A DNA stretch of 64,000 nucleotides from DASPLX01 sp035627375 (GCA_035627375.1 DASPLX010000049.1:7131-71130), one strand, 5' to 3'; positions 50,056 through 59,579 are shown, numbered from the stretch's first letter. A program made the numbers and translations. Notes: a model not told the origin generated them from the sequence alone.

Positions 50056-51888
50056 TCAAGCGTCGACAAGCCTTCCTCCCTCCACGTTGGTTGTTTCATT
50101 GTTCGTCGCCGGCAGGCGCAGCATGAATTCGGCGCCGCCGCCGGCATGGTTATGTGCCGTCAGCCGACCGTTCATCGCCTGCACGATCGAGGATGAAATG
50201 GCCAATCCGAGCCCGAGGCCCTTGCCGGAACTCTTGGTCGTATAGAACGGCTCGAACAAATGCGGCGCCACCTCTTCCGGTATGCCGGTCCCGCTGTCGC
50301 GAATGCGGATCACCGCGTCGCCGTCCTCGCGCCGCAGCACGACCGTCACGCGGCGCTCGCCGGCATGCTCGACGGCATCCAGCGCGTTGCGCAGGAGATT
50401 GATCAAGACCTGTTCCATGCGCACCGCGTCGCCGATCACGAACACCGGGTCGACGGCATCGATATCGATCGACGCCCCGAGGCGGCGCGCATCGGCCTCC
50501 AGCAGCAGCGCCGATGCCTGGATCGCCTGCGCGAGATCGACGCGCGCCAAGGTTTCGCTGCTCTTGCGGGCGAACCCCTTGAGCTGGGAAATGATCGCTC
50601 CCATGCGCGCGCTGGCGGCGCTGATGTGGGACAGATTCGCACCCGCCTGCTCGGTTTGCCCGCGGGCGAGAAAAGTCACGGCATTGTCAGCGAAGGCGCG
50701 GATCGCGGCGAGCGGCTGGTTCAGCTCGTGCGTGATGCCGGCGGCCATCTGTCCCAGCATCGCCAGCTTGCCGGCCTGGACCAGCTCATTCTGCGTGGTG
50801 CGCAGCAATTGCTCCGTCTCCTGCAGCGTCGCATACCGCGTTTCGAGCCGCAGATTGGCCTCCAACAACTCTTCCGTGCGCTGTGCGATGCGCCGGTCGA
50901 GTTCCTCGGCCGCCTTTTGCAGCGCCTTGCGGGACTCGACGCGCTCTTCCAAGCGCCTGCGCCGCTGATGCACGGCCCACCCGGAGGCGGCGCCGACGGC
51001 CAGCAACAGCAGGGCCGCCAGCGCAGAGAAAACGGCGACCCGGGTCACCCGGACCGGCGATGGAAACAGCATCAATTGCCAGCCGAGGCGACCGGCCGGC
51101 TTGGCGACGAATTCGCCGAAGCCGGCGCGCTCCTGCCTCGGCAGGTCGGCGATCGGACGTATCGCGCGCCCGGCGTACTGGAGCGTGGCGGCGAGCGCGC
51201 GCTGCGACCGCACATCGAGCGGCCGCAGGCTGCGGTATTTCCATGTCTCGCGATTGCTGAGGAAGACCACCCCGGCACGATCGGCCAACGCGATCGGTTC
51301 CTCGCTGGAGCGCCACGCGCGCTCATATTCCGCCAGGCTGATTTTCACGGCGATGACGCCGATCGGCGCCGCCGCTTCGCGTTCCCCGCCGAGCGGATAT
51401 ACAGGTTGCGCGATGAAATAGCCCGGTTCGCCGGACGTGCTGCCGATGCCGTAGAAACGGCCGGCATTGCCGCGGATCGCCTCCTGGAAATACGGGCGAT
51501 AGCCGAAATTCCTGCCGACGAATGTCAGCGGCTGGTCCCAATTGCTCGATGCCAGGGTGTTGCCGTTGCGGTCCATCAGGTAGATGGCGGCGACCTTGGC
51601 CTGCTCCTGGATTGCCTTGAAGGTGCGATTGACGCGCTCGGTGACCTCCGGATGCGGCCGCGTCGCCGCGCTCGCCACGTCCGGATGCACGGCAAGCGTG
51701 AACGGCAGCGTCTCGAATTTTTCCAGCACCGAGCCGAGATCGAGCGCAATGATCTCCAGTTGACGCTCGGCCGCCGCCTGGACATCGCCGCCGGCCTTGC
51801 GCGCGGCGATCAGGTAGGCCGCGCACGCGATCGCGGCGGCGCACACGACCGCGGCGGCGACCAGGGCCGCCTGTCTCGCTGATTTCAT
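50056..51888 (-). CDS. dctB: DctB-type sensor histidine kinase
   Basis: A 610-residue membrane kinase for C4-dicarboxylate-type sensing. The first membrane helix is at about 6-25 (ALVAAAVVCAAAIACAAYLI). A periplasmic double-Cache region includes NWDQPLTFVGRNFGYRPYFQ and IGSTSGEPGYFIAQPVY. The second helix is at about 305-325, then a coiled coil, H-box LGQMAAGITHELNQPLAAIR and ATPase motifs (LLRNALDAVEHAG, GKGLGLGLAISSSIV). ATG 51888 is used; the longer upstream frame is antisense-like low-complexity sequence. The ligand is inferred from the family only. Confidence 0.88.
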   Translation of the reverse strand: MKSARQAALVAAAVVCAAAIACAAYLIAARKAGGDVQAAAERQLEIIALDLGSVLEKFETLPFTLAVHPDVASAATRPHPEVTERVNRTFKAIQEQAKVAAIYLMDRNGNTLASSNWDQPLTFVGRNFGYRPYFQEAIRGNAGRFYGIGSTSGEPGYFIAQPVYPLGGEREAAAPIGVIAVKISLAEYERAWRSSEEPIALADRAGVVFLSNRETWKYRSLRPLDVRSQRALAATLQYAGRAIRPIADLPRQERAGFGEFVAKPAGRLGWQLMLFPSPVRVTRVAVFSALAALLLLAVGAASGWAVHQRRRRLEERVESRKALQKAAEELDRRIAQRTEELLEANLRLETRYATLQETEQLLRTTQNELVQAGKLAMLGQMAAGITHELNQPLAAIRAFADNAVTFLARGQTEQAGANLSHISAASARMGAIISQLKGFARKSSETLARVDLAQAIQASALLLEADARRLGASIDIDAVDPVFVIGDAVRMEQVLINLLRNALDAVEHAGERRVTVVLRREDGDAVIRIRDSGTGIPEEVAPHLFEPFYTTKSSGKGLGLGLAISSSIVQAMNGRLTAHNHAGGGAEFMLRLPATNNETTNVEGGRLVDA

Positions 51889-52274
51889 TCGCTCCGCCTC
51901 GCTCGCATCCGCACAATGGTTCGGGTATCCGTATCCGGCCCACGCCGGCAATCCGGTCCCTATATTACCGCCACGGAATGCCGATGGCTCGTCCTGTCGC
52001 AGCGCTAGTGATTCCTCGTTCCGCATTCGCCTCCCCTCGGGAATTCGGGCTGCCGCTGGCAAGCTTCGTGCCACTATGCAAGGCACTCGGCGGCGGCACG
52101 CCGTCGCGGCGTTCGTTCGCCGCCGGCCGTCGCCGCATGCCGATTCCCGCAAACCCATGCCCCGGCGCGTGCGGATTTCCATCCGGCGTCCCGGGTGGAG
52201 CATCGGGTAAAATGGGCGCTGTTTCCGGCGTCTTCATGCGCCATCCCGCCCCCATTCTTGATAGTTCACCATCC
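51889..52274. other. Divergent intergenic region between dctB and ffh
   Basis: About 385 bp separating two oppositely oriented genes. It must contain promoters for both. No clear -35/-10 pair, sigma-54 site or protein-coding frame is convincing by eye. Open frames through it are in-frame extensions of dctB or ffh with unsupported composition. Confidence 0.4.
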
Positions 52275-53639
52275 ATGCTCGACAACCTCACCCAACGACT
52301 GGCGAAAGTCGTCAAAACGATGCGCGGTGAAGCGCGTCTAACCGAATCGAATACCGCCGAGATGCTGCGCGAAGTGCGTCTGGCGCTCCTGGAAGCGGAT
52401 GTCGCCCTGCCCGCCGTACGCGAGTTCATCGCCCGCGTGAAGGAAAAGGCGCAGGGACAGGAAGTGATCGGCTCGCTGACGCCGGGACAGGCGCTGGTCG
52501 GCGTGGTCCAGCAAGAGCTGGCGTCCATCATGGGCGCCGACCTCGGCCCGCAAGCCTCGCAACTGAGCTTCGCGACCCAACCGCCGGCGATCATCCTGAT
52601 GGCCGGCCTGCAAGGCGCCGGCAAGACGACCACCGTCGGCAAGCTGGCGAAACACCTGCGCGAACAGAAAAAGAAAGTGCTGACCGTCTCCACCGACGTC
52701 TATCGCCCGGCGGCGATCGGCCAACTGCAGACCGTGACCCAGCAAGTCGGCGCCGACTTCTTCCCCTCGCACGTCGGCGACAAGCCGGTCGACATCGCCC
52801 TGGCCGCCGTCGACTACGCGAAGCGCCATTACCATGACGTCCTGCTGATCGACACCGCCGGCCGCCTCGGCATCGACGAAGCGATGATGCAGGAGATTGC
52901 CGCCCTGCATGCCGCGGTCAAGCCGATCGAGACCCTGTTCGTGGTCGACGCCATGCTCGGCCAGGATGCGATCAATACCGCCAAGGCCTTCAACGACACC
53001 TTGCCGCTGACCGGCGTCGTGCTGACCAAGCTCGACGGCGATGCGCGCGGCGGCGCGGCGCTGTCGGTGCGTCGCGTGACCGGCAAGCCGATCAAGTTCG
53101 TCGGCGTGGCGGAAAAGCTCGACGGTCTGGAAGCCTTCGATCCGGAACGCATGGCCAACCGGATTCTCGGCATGGGCGACATCCTGGCCCTCGTCGAGGA
53201 AGCGCGCAAGGGCGTCGACGTGCAGGCGGCGCAGGATCTCGCGCAAAAGATCAAGGGCGGCGGCAAGTTCGACCTGAACGATTTCAAGGCGCAACTGTCG
53301 CAGATGAAGAAGATGGGCGGCCTGTCCAACCTGATGGACAAGCTGCCGGCCCAGCTGCAGCAGGCGGCTTCCGGCGCCAGCATGGACCAGGCGGAAAAGC
53401 AGGTACGGCGCATGGAGGGCATCATCAATTCGATGACGCCCGCCGAGCGCGCCAAGCCGGAATTGATCAAGGCTTCGCGCAAGCGCCGCATCGCCGCCGG
53501 CGCCGGGGTGCAGGTGCAGGAAGTGAACCGCATGCTGTCCCAGTTCGAGCAGATGCAGTCGATGATGAAGAAGCTCAAGGGCGGCGGCTTGATGAAGATG
53601 ATGCGCGGCATGAAAGGCATGCTGCCCGGTATGCGCTAG
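52275..53639 (+). CDS. ffh: Signal recognition particle protein Ffh
   Basis: A 454-residue GTPase that binds 4.5S RNA and signal sequences of nascent membrane proteins. The N domain starts MLDNLTQRLAKVVKTMRGEA. G-domain motifs are GLQGAGKTTTVGKLAKHLR, DTAGRLGIDEAMMQE and TKLDGDARGGAALSVR. The C-terminal M domain is methionine-rich and ends with MMRGMKGMLPGMR. ATG 52275 fits the family start; a long upstream extension is rejected. It ends with a strong terminator. Confidence 0.97.
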   Translation: MLDNLTQRLAKVVKTMRGEARLTESNTAEMLREVRLALLEADVALPAVREFIARVKEKAQGQEVIGSLTPGQALVGVVQQELASIMGADLGPQASQLSFATQPPAIILMAGLQGAGKTTTVGKLAKHLREQKKKVLTVSTDVYRPAAIGQLQTVTQQVGADFFPSHVGDKPVDIALAAVDYAKRHYHDVLLIDTAGRLGIDEAMMQEIAALHAAVKPIETLFVVDAMLGQDAINTAKAFNDTLPLTGVVLTKLDGDARGGAALSVRRVTGKPIKFVGVAEKLDGLEAFDPERMANRILGMGDILALVEEARKGVDVQAAQDLAQKIKGGGKFDLNDFKAQLSQMKKMGGLSNLMDKLPAQLQQAASGASMDQAEKQVRRMEGIINSMTPAERAKPELIKASRKRRIAAGAGVQVQEVNRMLSQFEQMQSMMKKLKGGGLMKMMRGMKGMLPGMR

Positions 53640-53703
53640 AGGGAAAACGGTACTCTTCGCTTCTCTCGAAAATCGGAAAAGCCGCGCTCGGCGGCGATCC
53701 GCG

Positions 53704-53729
53704 AAAGCCGTCCACGGACGGCTTTTTTT
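53704..53729 (+). terminator. Rho-independent terminator after ffh
   Basis: AAAGCCGTCC (53704-53713) pairs with GGACGGCTTT (53716-53725), and a T7 run covers the end. It lies 65 bp past the ffh stop. The following 53730-53998 gap is the promoter region of the SWIB gene and contains a short inverted repeat, CGCACC/GGTGCG, near 53930-53955. Confidence 0.85.
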
Positions 53730-53998
53730 CATTTGCGCGAACGTTTTTTCCCTCTACGCGCAGAGGGAAAAATCGAAAATTCCTCTCTGATCTCACTCCC
53801 GCAAGCACGTTCAAATGCGACTGTGCGCACGACTTTCTCTCCCTCTGGCTTCCCTAGGGCGCTCCCTCTGTGGCTGCGTACGCACAAATTCGCGCAAAAA
53901 GATGTAAAAAAGACTTGCATAGCCAGAAAAACCGCACCACTATTAGCGGTGCGTGAGAGACGCAATTTCCCAACACACTTTGTGAAGGAGGCTCGAAG

Positions 53999-54514
53999 AT
54001 GGCAACAGCCAAGAAACCCGCGGCTAAGAAAGCAGCCGCAAAAAAACCCGCTGCGAAAAAACCCGCGGCCAAGAAGCCGGTAGCGAAGAAAGCAGCTCCG
54101 GCGAAGAAGCCGGCAGCGAAGAAAGCCGCAGCCAAGCCGGCAGCAAAGAAAGCCGCAGCCAAGCCGGCCGCCAAGAAGGCAGCTCCGGCCAAGAAGGCCG
54201 CAAAGCCGGCAGCAAAGAAGGTCGCCGCCAAGAAGCCCGCAGCAAAGAAAGCCAAGACCGCACGCAAGCCTAACGCAGCATTCATGAAACCGATGACGCC
54301 GTCCGCTACGCTGGCCGCGGTCATTGGCGCCAACCCGCTGCCGCGCACGGAAGTCACCAAGAAGGTCTGGGACTACATCAAGAAAGCCAAGCTGCAGGAT
54401 GAAGCCAACAAGCGCATGATCAATGCGGACGACAAACTGAAAGCTGTCTTTGGCGGCAAGAAGCAAGTCTCGATGTTTGAGATGACCAAGCTGGTCTCCA
54501 ACCACCTGAGCTAA
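53999..54514 (+). CDS. Histone H1-like tail fused to a SWIB/MDM2 domain
   Basis: A 171-residue protein in two parts. Residues 1-90 are Lys/Ala/Pro repeats (AAKKPAAKKPAAKK) like the other H1-like gene. Residues from about 95 form a SWIB domain: AFMKPMTPSATLAAVIGANP, TEVTKKVWDYIKKAKLQDE and KLKAVFGGKKQVSMFEMTKL. SWIB domains occur in eukaryotic chromatin remodellers and, in bacteria, in chlamydiae and some proteobacteria. A nucleoid or topology role is inferred. A GGAGG site precedes ATG 53999 by about eight bases. Confidence 0.92.
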   Translation: MATAKKPAAKKAAAKKPAAKKPAAKKPVAKKAAPAKKPAAKKAAAKPAAKKAAAKPAAKKAAPAKKAAKPAAKKVAAKKPAAKKAKTARKPNAAFMKPMTPSATLAAVIGANPLPRTEVTKKVWDYIKKAKLQDEANKRMINADDKLKAVFGGKKQVSMFEMTKLVSNHLS

Positions 54515-54536
54515 TCCTTCTTCCAGGAAGCCAAAC

Positions 54537-54570
54537 AAAAACGCCCGCATCGCGCGGGCGTTTTTGTTTT
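54537..54570. terminator. Bidirectional terminator between the SWIB gene and phoX
   Basis: AAAAACGCCCGC (54537-54548) and GCGGGCGTTTTT (54554-54565) form a 12-bp perfect stem with a 5-base loop. T- and A-runs on both sides allow use by both converging genes. Confidence 0.92.
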
Positions 54571-54584
54571 CAGACCGCAGCTCT

Positions 54585-56810
54585 TCACAGCGGCGTGCCG
54601 CCGATCTGGCCGCCGTCGTTTCTGGTAATGACGATCGTCGCCGAGCGCGGACGCGCGACGCCGCCGTCCGGCCAATGGCTTCCGTAGCTCGACGGATCGG
54701 CGAAATCCGGCGCGGTATCCTCGCCCGGATGCTGGACGTTGACGAACAAGGCGCGGCCGTCGGGCGTCTCCGCCAGACCGGTGATTTCGCACTCCTTGGG
54801 ACCGACCAGGAAGCGGCGCAGGCTGGTGTCGTCGAGCGGCGCGCCGACATAGGTGTCGACCGCCTTGGTCGTCGCACCGTCGACGTTGTTCACGGTCTTC
54901 TTGCCGCCATCGCCCACCTTGCCGGGCACTGCAGCGAGCAGCATGCAATTGGTCACATCGGTATAGGCGCCGTCGTTGGTCTGGATCCAAAGCAGTCCGG
55001 TACTTCCGGCGAACCACAAACCGTCCGGGCTGGAAAAGTCATTGGCCGCCGTCAGGTTCGACAGGTTGACGTTGGCCGCATCGGCGGAGGAGCGCGCCCC
55101 GAACAGGAAGATATCCCACTTGAACGCGGTTGCCGCCACGTCGCCGCTGTTTTCCGCCCAGCGGATAATATGGCCGTTCGGATTGCCCTTTTGCGCTTTC
55201 GCCGCGGCTCCCTTCGGATCGTTGTAGAAGCGCGGGTTGGCGGCGTCGACGTTGGCTATCGTGCGCTTTGAATTGTTATTGTTGGTGAGGGTCATGTAGA
55301 CCTCGCCGTTGGCAGGATTGACCGCGCCCCATTCCGGCCGATCCATCTTGGTCGCGCCGGCGGCATCGGCGGCCAGGCGAGCATGCACCAGCACGTCGGC
55401 CTGATCGGCGAAGGCATAGGCGGAATTGGCGGCGGCAATGTTGTTGCTGCCGAAGTTCAACTCCAACCATTGGCCGGTGCCGTCGGCATTGAACCTCGCC
55501 GCGTACAGCTTGCCGTCGTCGAGATATTTGTCGCCGGCGGTCAGTCCCTTATCGGCGTCGGCCGGGTCCCATACCGCGTTCGAGACGTACTTGTAGATGT
55601 ATTCGTTCCGCGAATCGCAGCCCATGTACCAGACCAGCGGCTTGCCGGGAACGACCGGCCCCGGCCAAGCCCCTTCGTGCGCGAAGCGGCCGAGCGCGGT
55701 CCGCTTTTTCGGCACGGAAGCCGGATTGAAGGGATCGATTTCCACCACCCAGCCATAGGTGTTGGCGACATTCCGGAAATCGTCGCTGCCGTCGGTCGAC
55801 GTGCCGAGCTTCATCGCGTTCCAGCGTGTGAAGGAGGTATCGGCCGGATCGGCGGCAGTCGCGGTCGCCCACAATTCGCGCCCCTCCCCTGCAACGCCGT
55901 AGCGCGCGAACGCGGCCAATTCCTTGGCGCTGCGCTTGGAATTGTCGAGCGCGGTGATGCGGCGAAAATAGCCGGCCCAATTCTCCTCGCACGTCAGATA
56001 GGTTCCCCAGGGAGTGTAGCCGTTCGCGCAGTTGCTGACCGTGCCGCGCGTCTTTGATCCGTCGGTGGAATAGGCGGTGATCATGTAGGGCGACTTGGCT
56101 GCCGGCCCCGACAATGCCATGTCGGTGAAGGTGGTGATGCGGCGATTGAAAGCCGAATCCTTCTTGCATGAAAAGACGCCGTTGCTGCGGCTCACTTCGA
56201 TGACGCTGACGCCGTGCGCGTTCAATTCCTTGACGACTTCGTCGGCGACGGTACGTACGCCGCCGACGACGGTCGGCCCGCTTGGATGCAAATAGGACGG
56301 GGTGATGGCTTCGTGATTCATGCACAGCAGACCGCGATCGCTGACCGACGCGCTGTACTTGCCGTTCGCCGCGATGCCAAAGAAATGCATGCCGTCATGA
56401 TGGTCGCCGGCGCGCTGTGCGAACGAGGCGGCCGTGTCCGTGCCGTCGTTCTTGTAATCCGCGACGCCGGCAGCGATCGGATCGCCCAGACGGTACAACA
56501 CGGTCGCGGTATAGCCGGCCGGCACCGACAAGGCGTCGGCCAGGCTCTTGGCGACGGCATTGAAGTCGAGCGTCATGGCCCTGGCTGCCGAACCCGACGA
56601 CGGCGCAATCGTCGTTCCGCCGGAGCCGTCGCGGCATGCGGCAAAACTGGTGCCGAAAAAAGCGGAAGCAGCGATGCCGAAGGAGCCCTTCAGGATGGAA
56701 CGGCGGCTCAGGCGCACCCGCAATACGCTCTCGAAAGTCGGATTATTGGAGACATCGGTGCCAAGCTCTTCGTTGCCTTCCGGCATGGCAGGCGGAGTCG
56801 GGTCGTTCAT
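54585..56810 (-). CDS. phoX: PhoX-family alkaline phosphatase/DUF839 protein, Tat-exported
   Basis: A 741-residue periplasmic enzyme. A twin-arginine signal near residue 33 (RLSRRSILKGSFGIAASAFF) leads to a large beta-propeller-like body. Characteristic stretches are GDHHDGMHFFGI, LCMNHEAITPSYLHP, TPWGTYLTCEENWAGYF, FAHEGAWPGPVVPGK and the C-terminal SPDGLWF and ETPDGRALFVNVQHPGED. PhoX enzymes are Ca/Fe-dependent phosphatases for organic phosphate. ATG 56810 keeps the Tat motif at the expected distance. A probable Pho box lies 37-65 bp upstream. Catalytic residues cannot be verified by eye. Confidence 0.9.
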   Translation of the reverse strand: MNDPTPPAMPEGNEELGTDVSNNPTFESVLRVRLSRRSILKGSFGIAASAFFGTSFAACRDGSGGTTIAPSSGSAARAMTLDFNAVAKSLADALSVPAGYTATVLYRLGDPIAAGVADYKNDGTDTAASFAQRAGDHHDGMHFFGIAANGKYSASVSDRGLLCMNHEAITPSYLHPSGPTVVGGVRTVADEVVKELNAHGVSVIEVSRSNGVFSCKKDSAFNRRITTFTDMALSGPAAKSPYMITAYSTDGSKTRGTVSNCANGYTPWGTYLTCEENWAGYFRRITALDNSKRSAKELAAFARYGVAGEGRELWATATAADPADTSFTRWNAMKLGTSTDGSDDFRNVANTYGWVVEIDPFNPASVPKKRTALGRFAHEGAWPGPVVPGKPLVWYMGCDSRNEYIYKYVSNAVWDPADADKGLTAGDKYLDDGKLYAARFNADGTGQWLELNFGSNNIAAANSAYAFADQADVLVHARLAADAAGATKMDRPEWGAVNPANGEVYMTLTNNNNSKRTIANVDAANPRFYNDPKGAAAKAQKGNPNGHIIRWAENSGDVAATAFKWDIFLFGARSSADAANVNLSNLTAANDFSSPDGLWFAGSTGLLWIQTNDGAYTDVTNCMLLAAVPGKVGDGGKKTVNNVDGATTKAVDTYVGAPLDDTSLRRFLVGPKECEITGLAETPDGRALFVNVQHPGEDTAPDFADPSSYGSHWPDGGVARPRSATIVITRNDGGQIGGTPL

Positions 56811-56846
56811 TTGCAAATTCTCGCGGTCTAAAGATGCGTGGATCGT

Positions 56847-56875
56847 AATGACGATTTGTGACTCGATCGTGACAG
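56847..56875 (-). promoter_or_regulatory. Candidate Pho box for phoX
   Basis: On the minus strand CTGTCAC (56875-56869), N4, GAGTCAC (56864-56858), N4, CGTCATT (56853-56847). The first two repeats have the 11-bp period and 7+4 layout of PhoB sites; the third is shifted by one base. The site lies upstream of the phoX ATG at a distance suitable for activation. Confidence 0.55.
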
Positions 56876-56942
56876 CGTCAAACGGCGATTGCGCCCAATC
56901 CGGCAGGCGAAGCGCCACCGGCGCCGAGTCGATCGCAGTGCA

Positions 56943-57614
56943 TCAAGTTTTGTATTCCCATTGCTTCCATGCGGCGAGCACCGCATTCGGATATTGCGAT
57001 TGCCCACGACTGCCGTTGTAACGCCCGAGAGCCAGAAACAGGTCGCCGCGCTCCATGTCGAGATACATGCGCAGGATCGAGCAGCCATAGCGCAGATTGG
57101 TCTGCATGTGGAACAGCTTGCGGCTGTCGCCGTCGCCGATCACGCGGGTCCAGAACGGCATCACCTGCATGTAGCCGTGGGCGCCGACCGGGGAGACCGC
57201 ATATTTGCGGAATGCCGACTCGACCTGGATCAGACCGAGCACGAGAGCGGGATCGAGGCCGGCGCGCTTCGCCTCGTACCACGCGGTCTGCAGGAATTCA
57301 AGGCGCATCTGGCGGTCGGGCAATTTCTTCTTCAGCCGCTCCGACATTTCGCCGCGCCAATAGAGGTATTTGATGCGCTCGCCGATGTCGGCGAATTGGG
57401 GTTTCGGCGGACGCGAATCCGTGATCGCGCGCGACAAGGCGATGCGCACGGAATCGGCCAGCGCCTCTTCCTTCTGGTTGCCCGCCGCGGCGCCGCCGGC
57501 ATGCAATGCCAGCGCGAGCACAGCAGCGCGCGCCAGCATCTTGCCGAGTCCACGGCGGCCGAGTCCACGGTGGCGGAGTCCCCGGCGCATCGTCATCATG
57601 CCGCCGAAATGCAT
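56943..57614 (-). CDS. Lytic transglycosylase, SLT domain
   Basis: A 223-residue exported enzyme. A signal-like hydrophobic stretch (MLARAAVLALALHAGGAAA) precedes the SLT domain. Catalytic Glu lies in VLGLIQVESAFRKYAVSPVG, followed by AHGYMQVMPFWTRVIGDGD and ALGRYNGSRGQSQYP. It would cut peptidoglycan glycan strands in the periplasm. The start is uncertain: ATG 57614 gives a long basic leader containing a 15-bp tandem repeat, while ATG 57539 starts directly at the signal. It lies 40 bp after proS. Confidence 0.88.
   Translation of the reverse strand: MHFGGMMTMRRGLRHRGLGRRGLGKMLARAAVLALALHAGGAAAGNQKEEALADSVRIALSRAITDSRPPKPQFADIGERIKYLYWRGEMSERLKKKLPDRQMRLEFLQTAWYEAKRAGLDPALVLGLIQVESAFRKYAVSPVGAHGYMQVMPFWTRVIGDGDSRKLFHMQTNLRYGCSILRMYLDMERGDLFLALGRYNGSRGQSQYPNAVLAAWKQWEYKT
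57543..57587. repeat. 15-bp tandem repeat near the start of the transglycosylase gene
   Basis: Three tandem units of 15 bp: GCCGAGTCCACGGCG, GCCGAGTCCACGGTG and GCGGAGTCCCCGGCG. The first two differ at one base. In the longer reading they encode HRGLGRRGLG-type residues, which look like non-functional leader and support the shorter start. Confidence 0.6.
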
Positions 57615-57654
57615 GCCGGCGCCGGCTTCGGCTGCGACGTCGAGCGGCGAAACA

Positions 57655-59376
57655 TCAGACCGCGAGCTTGGCCTTGATGAAGTCGGCCATTTCGGCGATC
57701 GCGACCGTGGTCGCCGCCGTATCGCGCCGTCCCTGGTATTCCAGCTTGCCTTCCTTGAGGCCGCGATCGCCGATGACCACGCGGTGCGGCACGCCGATCA
57801 GTTCCCAATCGGCGAACATGACGCCCGGGCGCTCGCCGCGATCGTCGAGGATCACGTCGATGCCGGCGGCCTGCAGCTCGGCATAGAGCTTGTCGGTTTC
57901 GGACTTGACCGCCTCGCTGCGGTCGTAGCCCATCGGGCACAGCACGATCGCGAACGGCGCGATCGACGTCGGCCAGATGATGCCCTTGTCGTCGAAATTC
58001 TGCTCGATCGCGGCGCCCAGGATGCGGGTGACGCCGATGCCGTAGCAGCCCATCTGCATCAGCTGCGGCTTGCCGCTTTCATCGAGATAGGTCGCCTGCA
58101 TGTCGGCCGAGTAGCGCGTGCCGAGCTGGAACACATGACCGACTTCGATGCCGCGCTGGATCGCGAGCGTGCCCTTGCCGTCCGGCGACGGGTCGCCGGC
58201 CACGACATTTCGCAAGTCGGCGATCTCCGGCTCGGGGATGTCGCGCCCCCAGTTGGCGCCGGTGTAGTGGTAATCGGCTTCGTTGGCGCCGCAGACGAAA
58301 TCGCTCATCGCGGCGACCGTGCGGTCGGCCACCACCTTGACCGGCTTCCTGGTGCCGATCGGGCCGAGATAGCCGGGCTTGGTGCCGAACCATTCGACGA
58401 TTTCGGCTTCGCTGGCGAAGCGATAGCTGGCCAATCCGGGCACCTTGCTGGTCTTGACCTCGTTCAGGTCGTGGTCGCCGCGCAGCAGCAGCAGCCAGAT
58501 CTCGGGACCGTCGTCCTTGTCCACCGCCAGCACGATCGACTTGACGGTACGCGTCAGAGGCAGGCCGAGAAAGGCGGCGACGTCTTCGCATTTCTCGGTG
58601 CCCGGCGTGGACGCCTTGACCAGTTGCTCGCTCGGCGCCGCGCGCGGCGTCGCCGGCGCCAGCGCCTCGGCCGCCTCCATGTTGGCGGCGTAATCGGAAT
58701 CCGGGCAATACACGAGCGCGTCTTCGCCGGTATCGGCGATCACGTGGAACTCATGCGAACTGGAGCCGCCGATCGCGCCGGTATCGGCGGCCACGGCGCG
58801 GAACTGCAAACCGAAGCGCGTGAAGATGCGCACATAGGCGTCGTACATCGCCTGGTAGGAGCGTTGCAAGCCCTCCGTGTCGCGATCGAAGGAATAGGCA
58901 TCCTTCATAGTGAATTCGCGGCCGCGCATCAAGCCGAAGCGCGGACGGCGCTCGTCGCGGAACTTGGTCTGGATATGGTAGAGATTGAGCGGCAACTGGC
59001 GGTAAGATTTGATCTCGCTGCGCACGATATCGGTGATGACTTCTTCCGACGTCGGCTGGATCGCATAGTCGCGGCCGTGACGGTCCTTCACGCGCATCAG
59101 TTCCGGCCCCATCTTGTCCCAGCGTCCGGTTTCCTGCCAAAGCTCGGCAGGCTGCACCACCGGCATGAGCAATTCGACGGCGCCGGCGCGGTTCATTTCC
59201 TCGCGCACAATGGCCTCGACCTTGCGGATCACGCGCAAGCCGAGCGGCATGTAATTGTAGATACCGGCGGACAGCCGCTTGATCATGCCGGCACGCAGCA
59301 TCAATTTGTGACTGACGATCTCGGCGTCGGAAGGGGCTTCTTTAAGCGTAGAAATAAAAAATCGCGAGGCGCGCAT
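57655..59376 (-). CDS. proS: Prolyl-tRNA synthetase
   Basis: A 573-residue class II synthetase with the bacterial editing domain. Motif 1 region MPVVQPAELWQETGRWDKMG, motif 2 TKFRDERRPRFGLMRGREFT and motif 3 near GCYGIGVTRILGAAIEQNFD are visible. Between motifs 2 and 3 the YbaK-like insertion runs from about 220 to 400 (CEDVAAFLGLPLTRTVKSIV), which removes mischarged Ala. The anticodon domain ends the protein. It is divergent from rppH, a 203-bp gap that contains TATAAT on the plus strand at 59406-59411. Confidence 0.97.
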   Translation of the reverse strand: MRASRFFISTLKEAPSDAEIVSHKLMLRAGMIKRLSAGIYNYMPLGLRVIRKVEAIVREEMNRAGAVELLMPVVQPAELWQETGRWDKMGPELMRVKDRHGRDYAIQPTSEEVITDIVRSEIKSYRQLPLNLYHIQTKFRDERRPRFGLMRGREFTMKDAYSFDRDTEGLQRSYQAMYDAYVRIFTRFGLQFRAVAADTGAIGGSSSHEFHVIADTGEDALVYCPDSDYAANMEAAEALAPATPRAAPSEQLVKASTPGTEKCEDVAAFLGLPLTRTVKSIVLAVDKDDGPEIWLLLLRGDHDLNEVKTSKVPGLASYRFASEAEIVEWFGTKPGYLGPIGTRKPVKVVADRTVAAMSDFVCGANEADYHYTGANWGRDIPEPEIADLRNVVAGDPSPDGKGTLAIQRGIEVGHVFQLGTRYSADMQATYLDESGKPQLMQMGCYGIGVTRILGAAIEQNFDDKGIIWPTSIAPFAIVLCPMGYDRSEAVKSETDKLYAELQAAGIDVILDDRGERPGVMFADWELIGVPHRVVIGDRGLKEGKLEYQGRRDTAATTVAIAEMADFIKAKLAV

Positions 59377-59579
59377 AAGGGCAATTCTTTTTAAAAATAG
59401 AGGGTTATAATCGACTCAATTTTAAAGGATTAGCTGGCTGATGCGCCCGTTTCTTCGCACAATGGATTCATGCCGCTCCGTTTTCGCTCCGCGCGACGGC
59501 AGATTGCGCTTGCGAGACTAGCAATAGCGCTGCAGATTCCCACCGGGCCGCCCAGCCGCAGAAAGTATTGAGGTGCACT

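Noticed and set aside
51978..52274. Extended N-terminus for ffh, and likewise for dctB up to 52203
   Set aside because: Both run through the divergent promoter region with Arg/Pro/Ala-rich residues, and neither matches family starts.
53930..53955. Terminator upstream of the SWIB gene
   Set aside because: The CGCACC/GGTGCG repeat lacks a T-run and sits in the expected promoter/leader of the SWIB gene.
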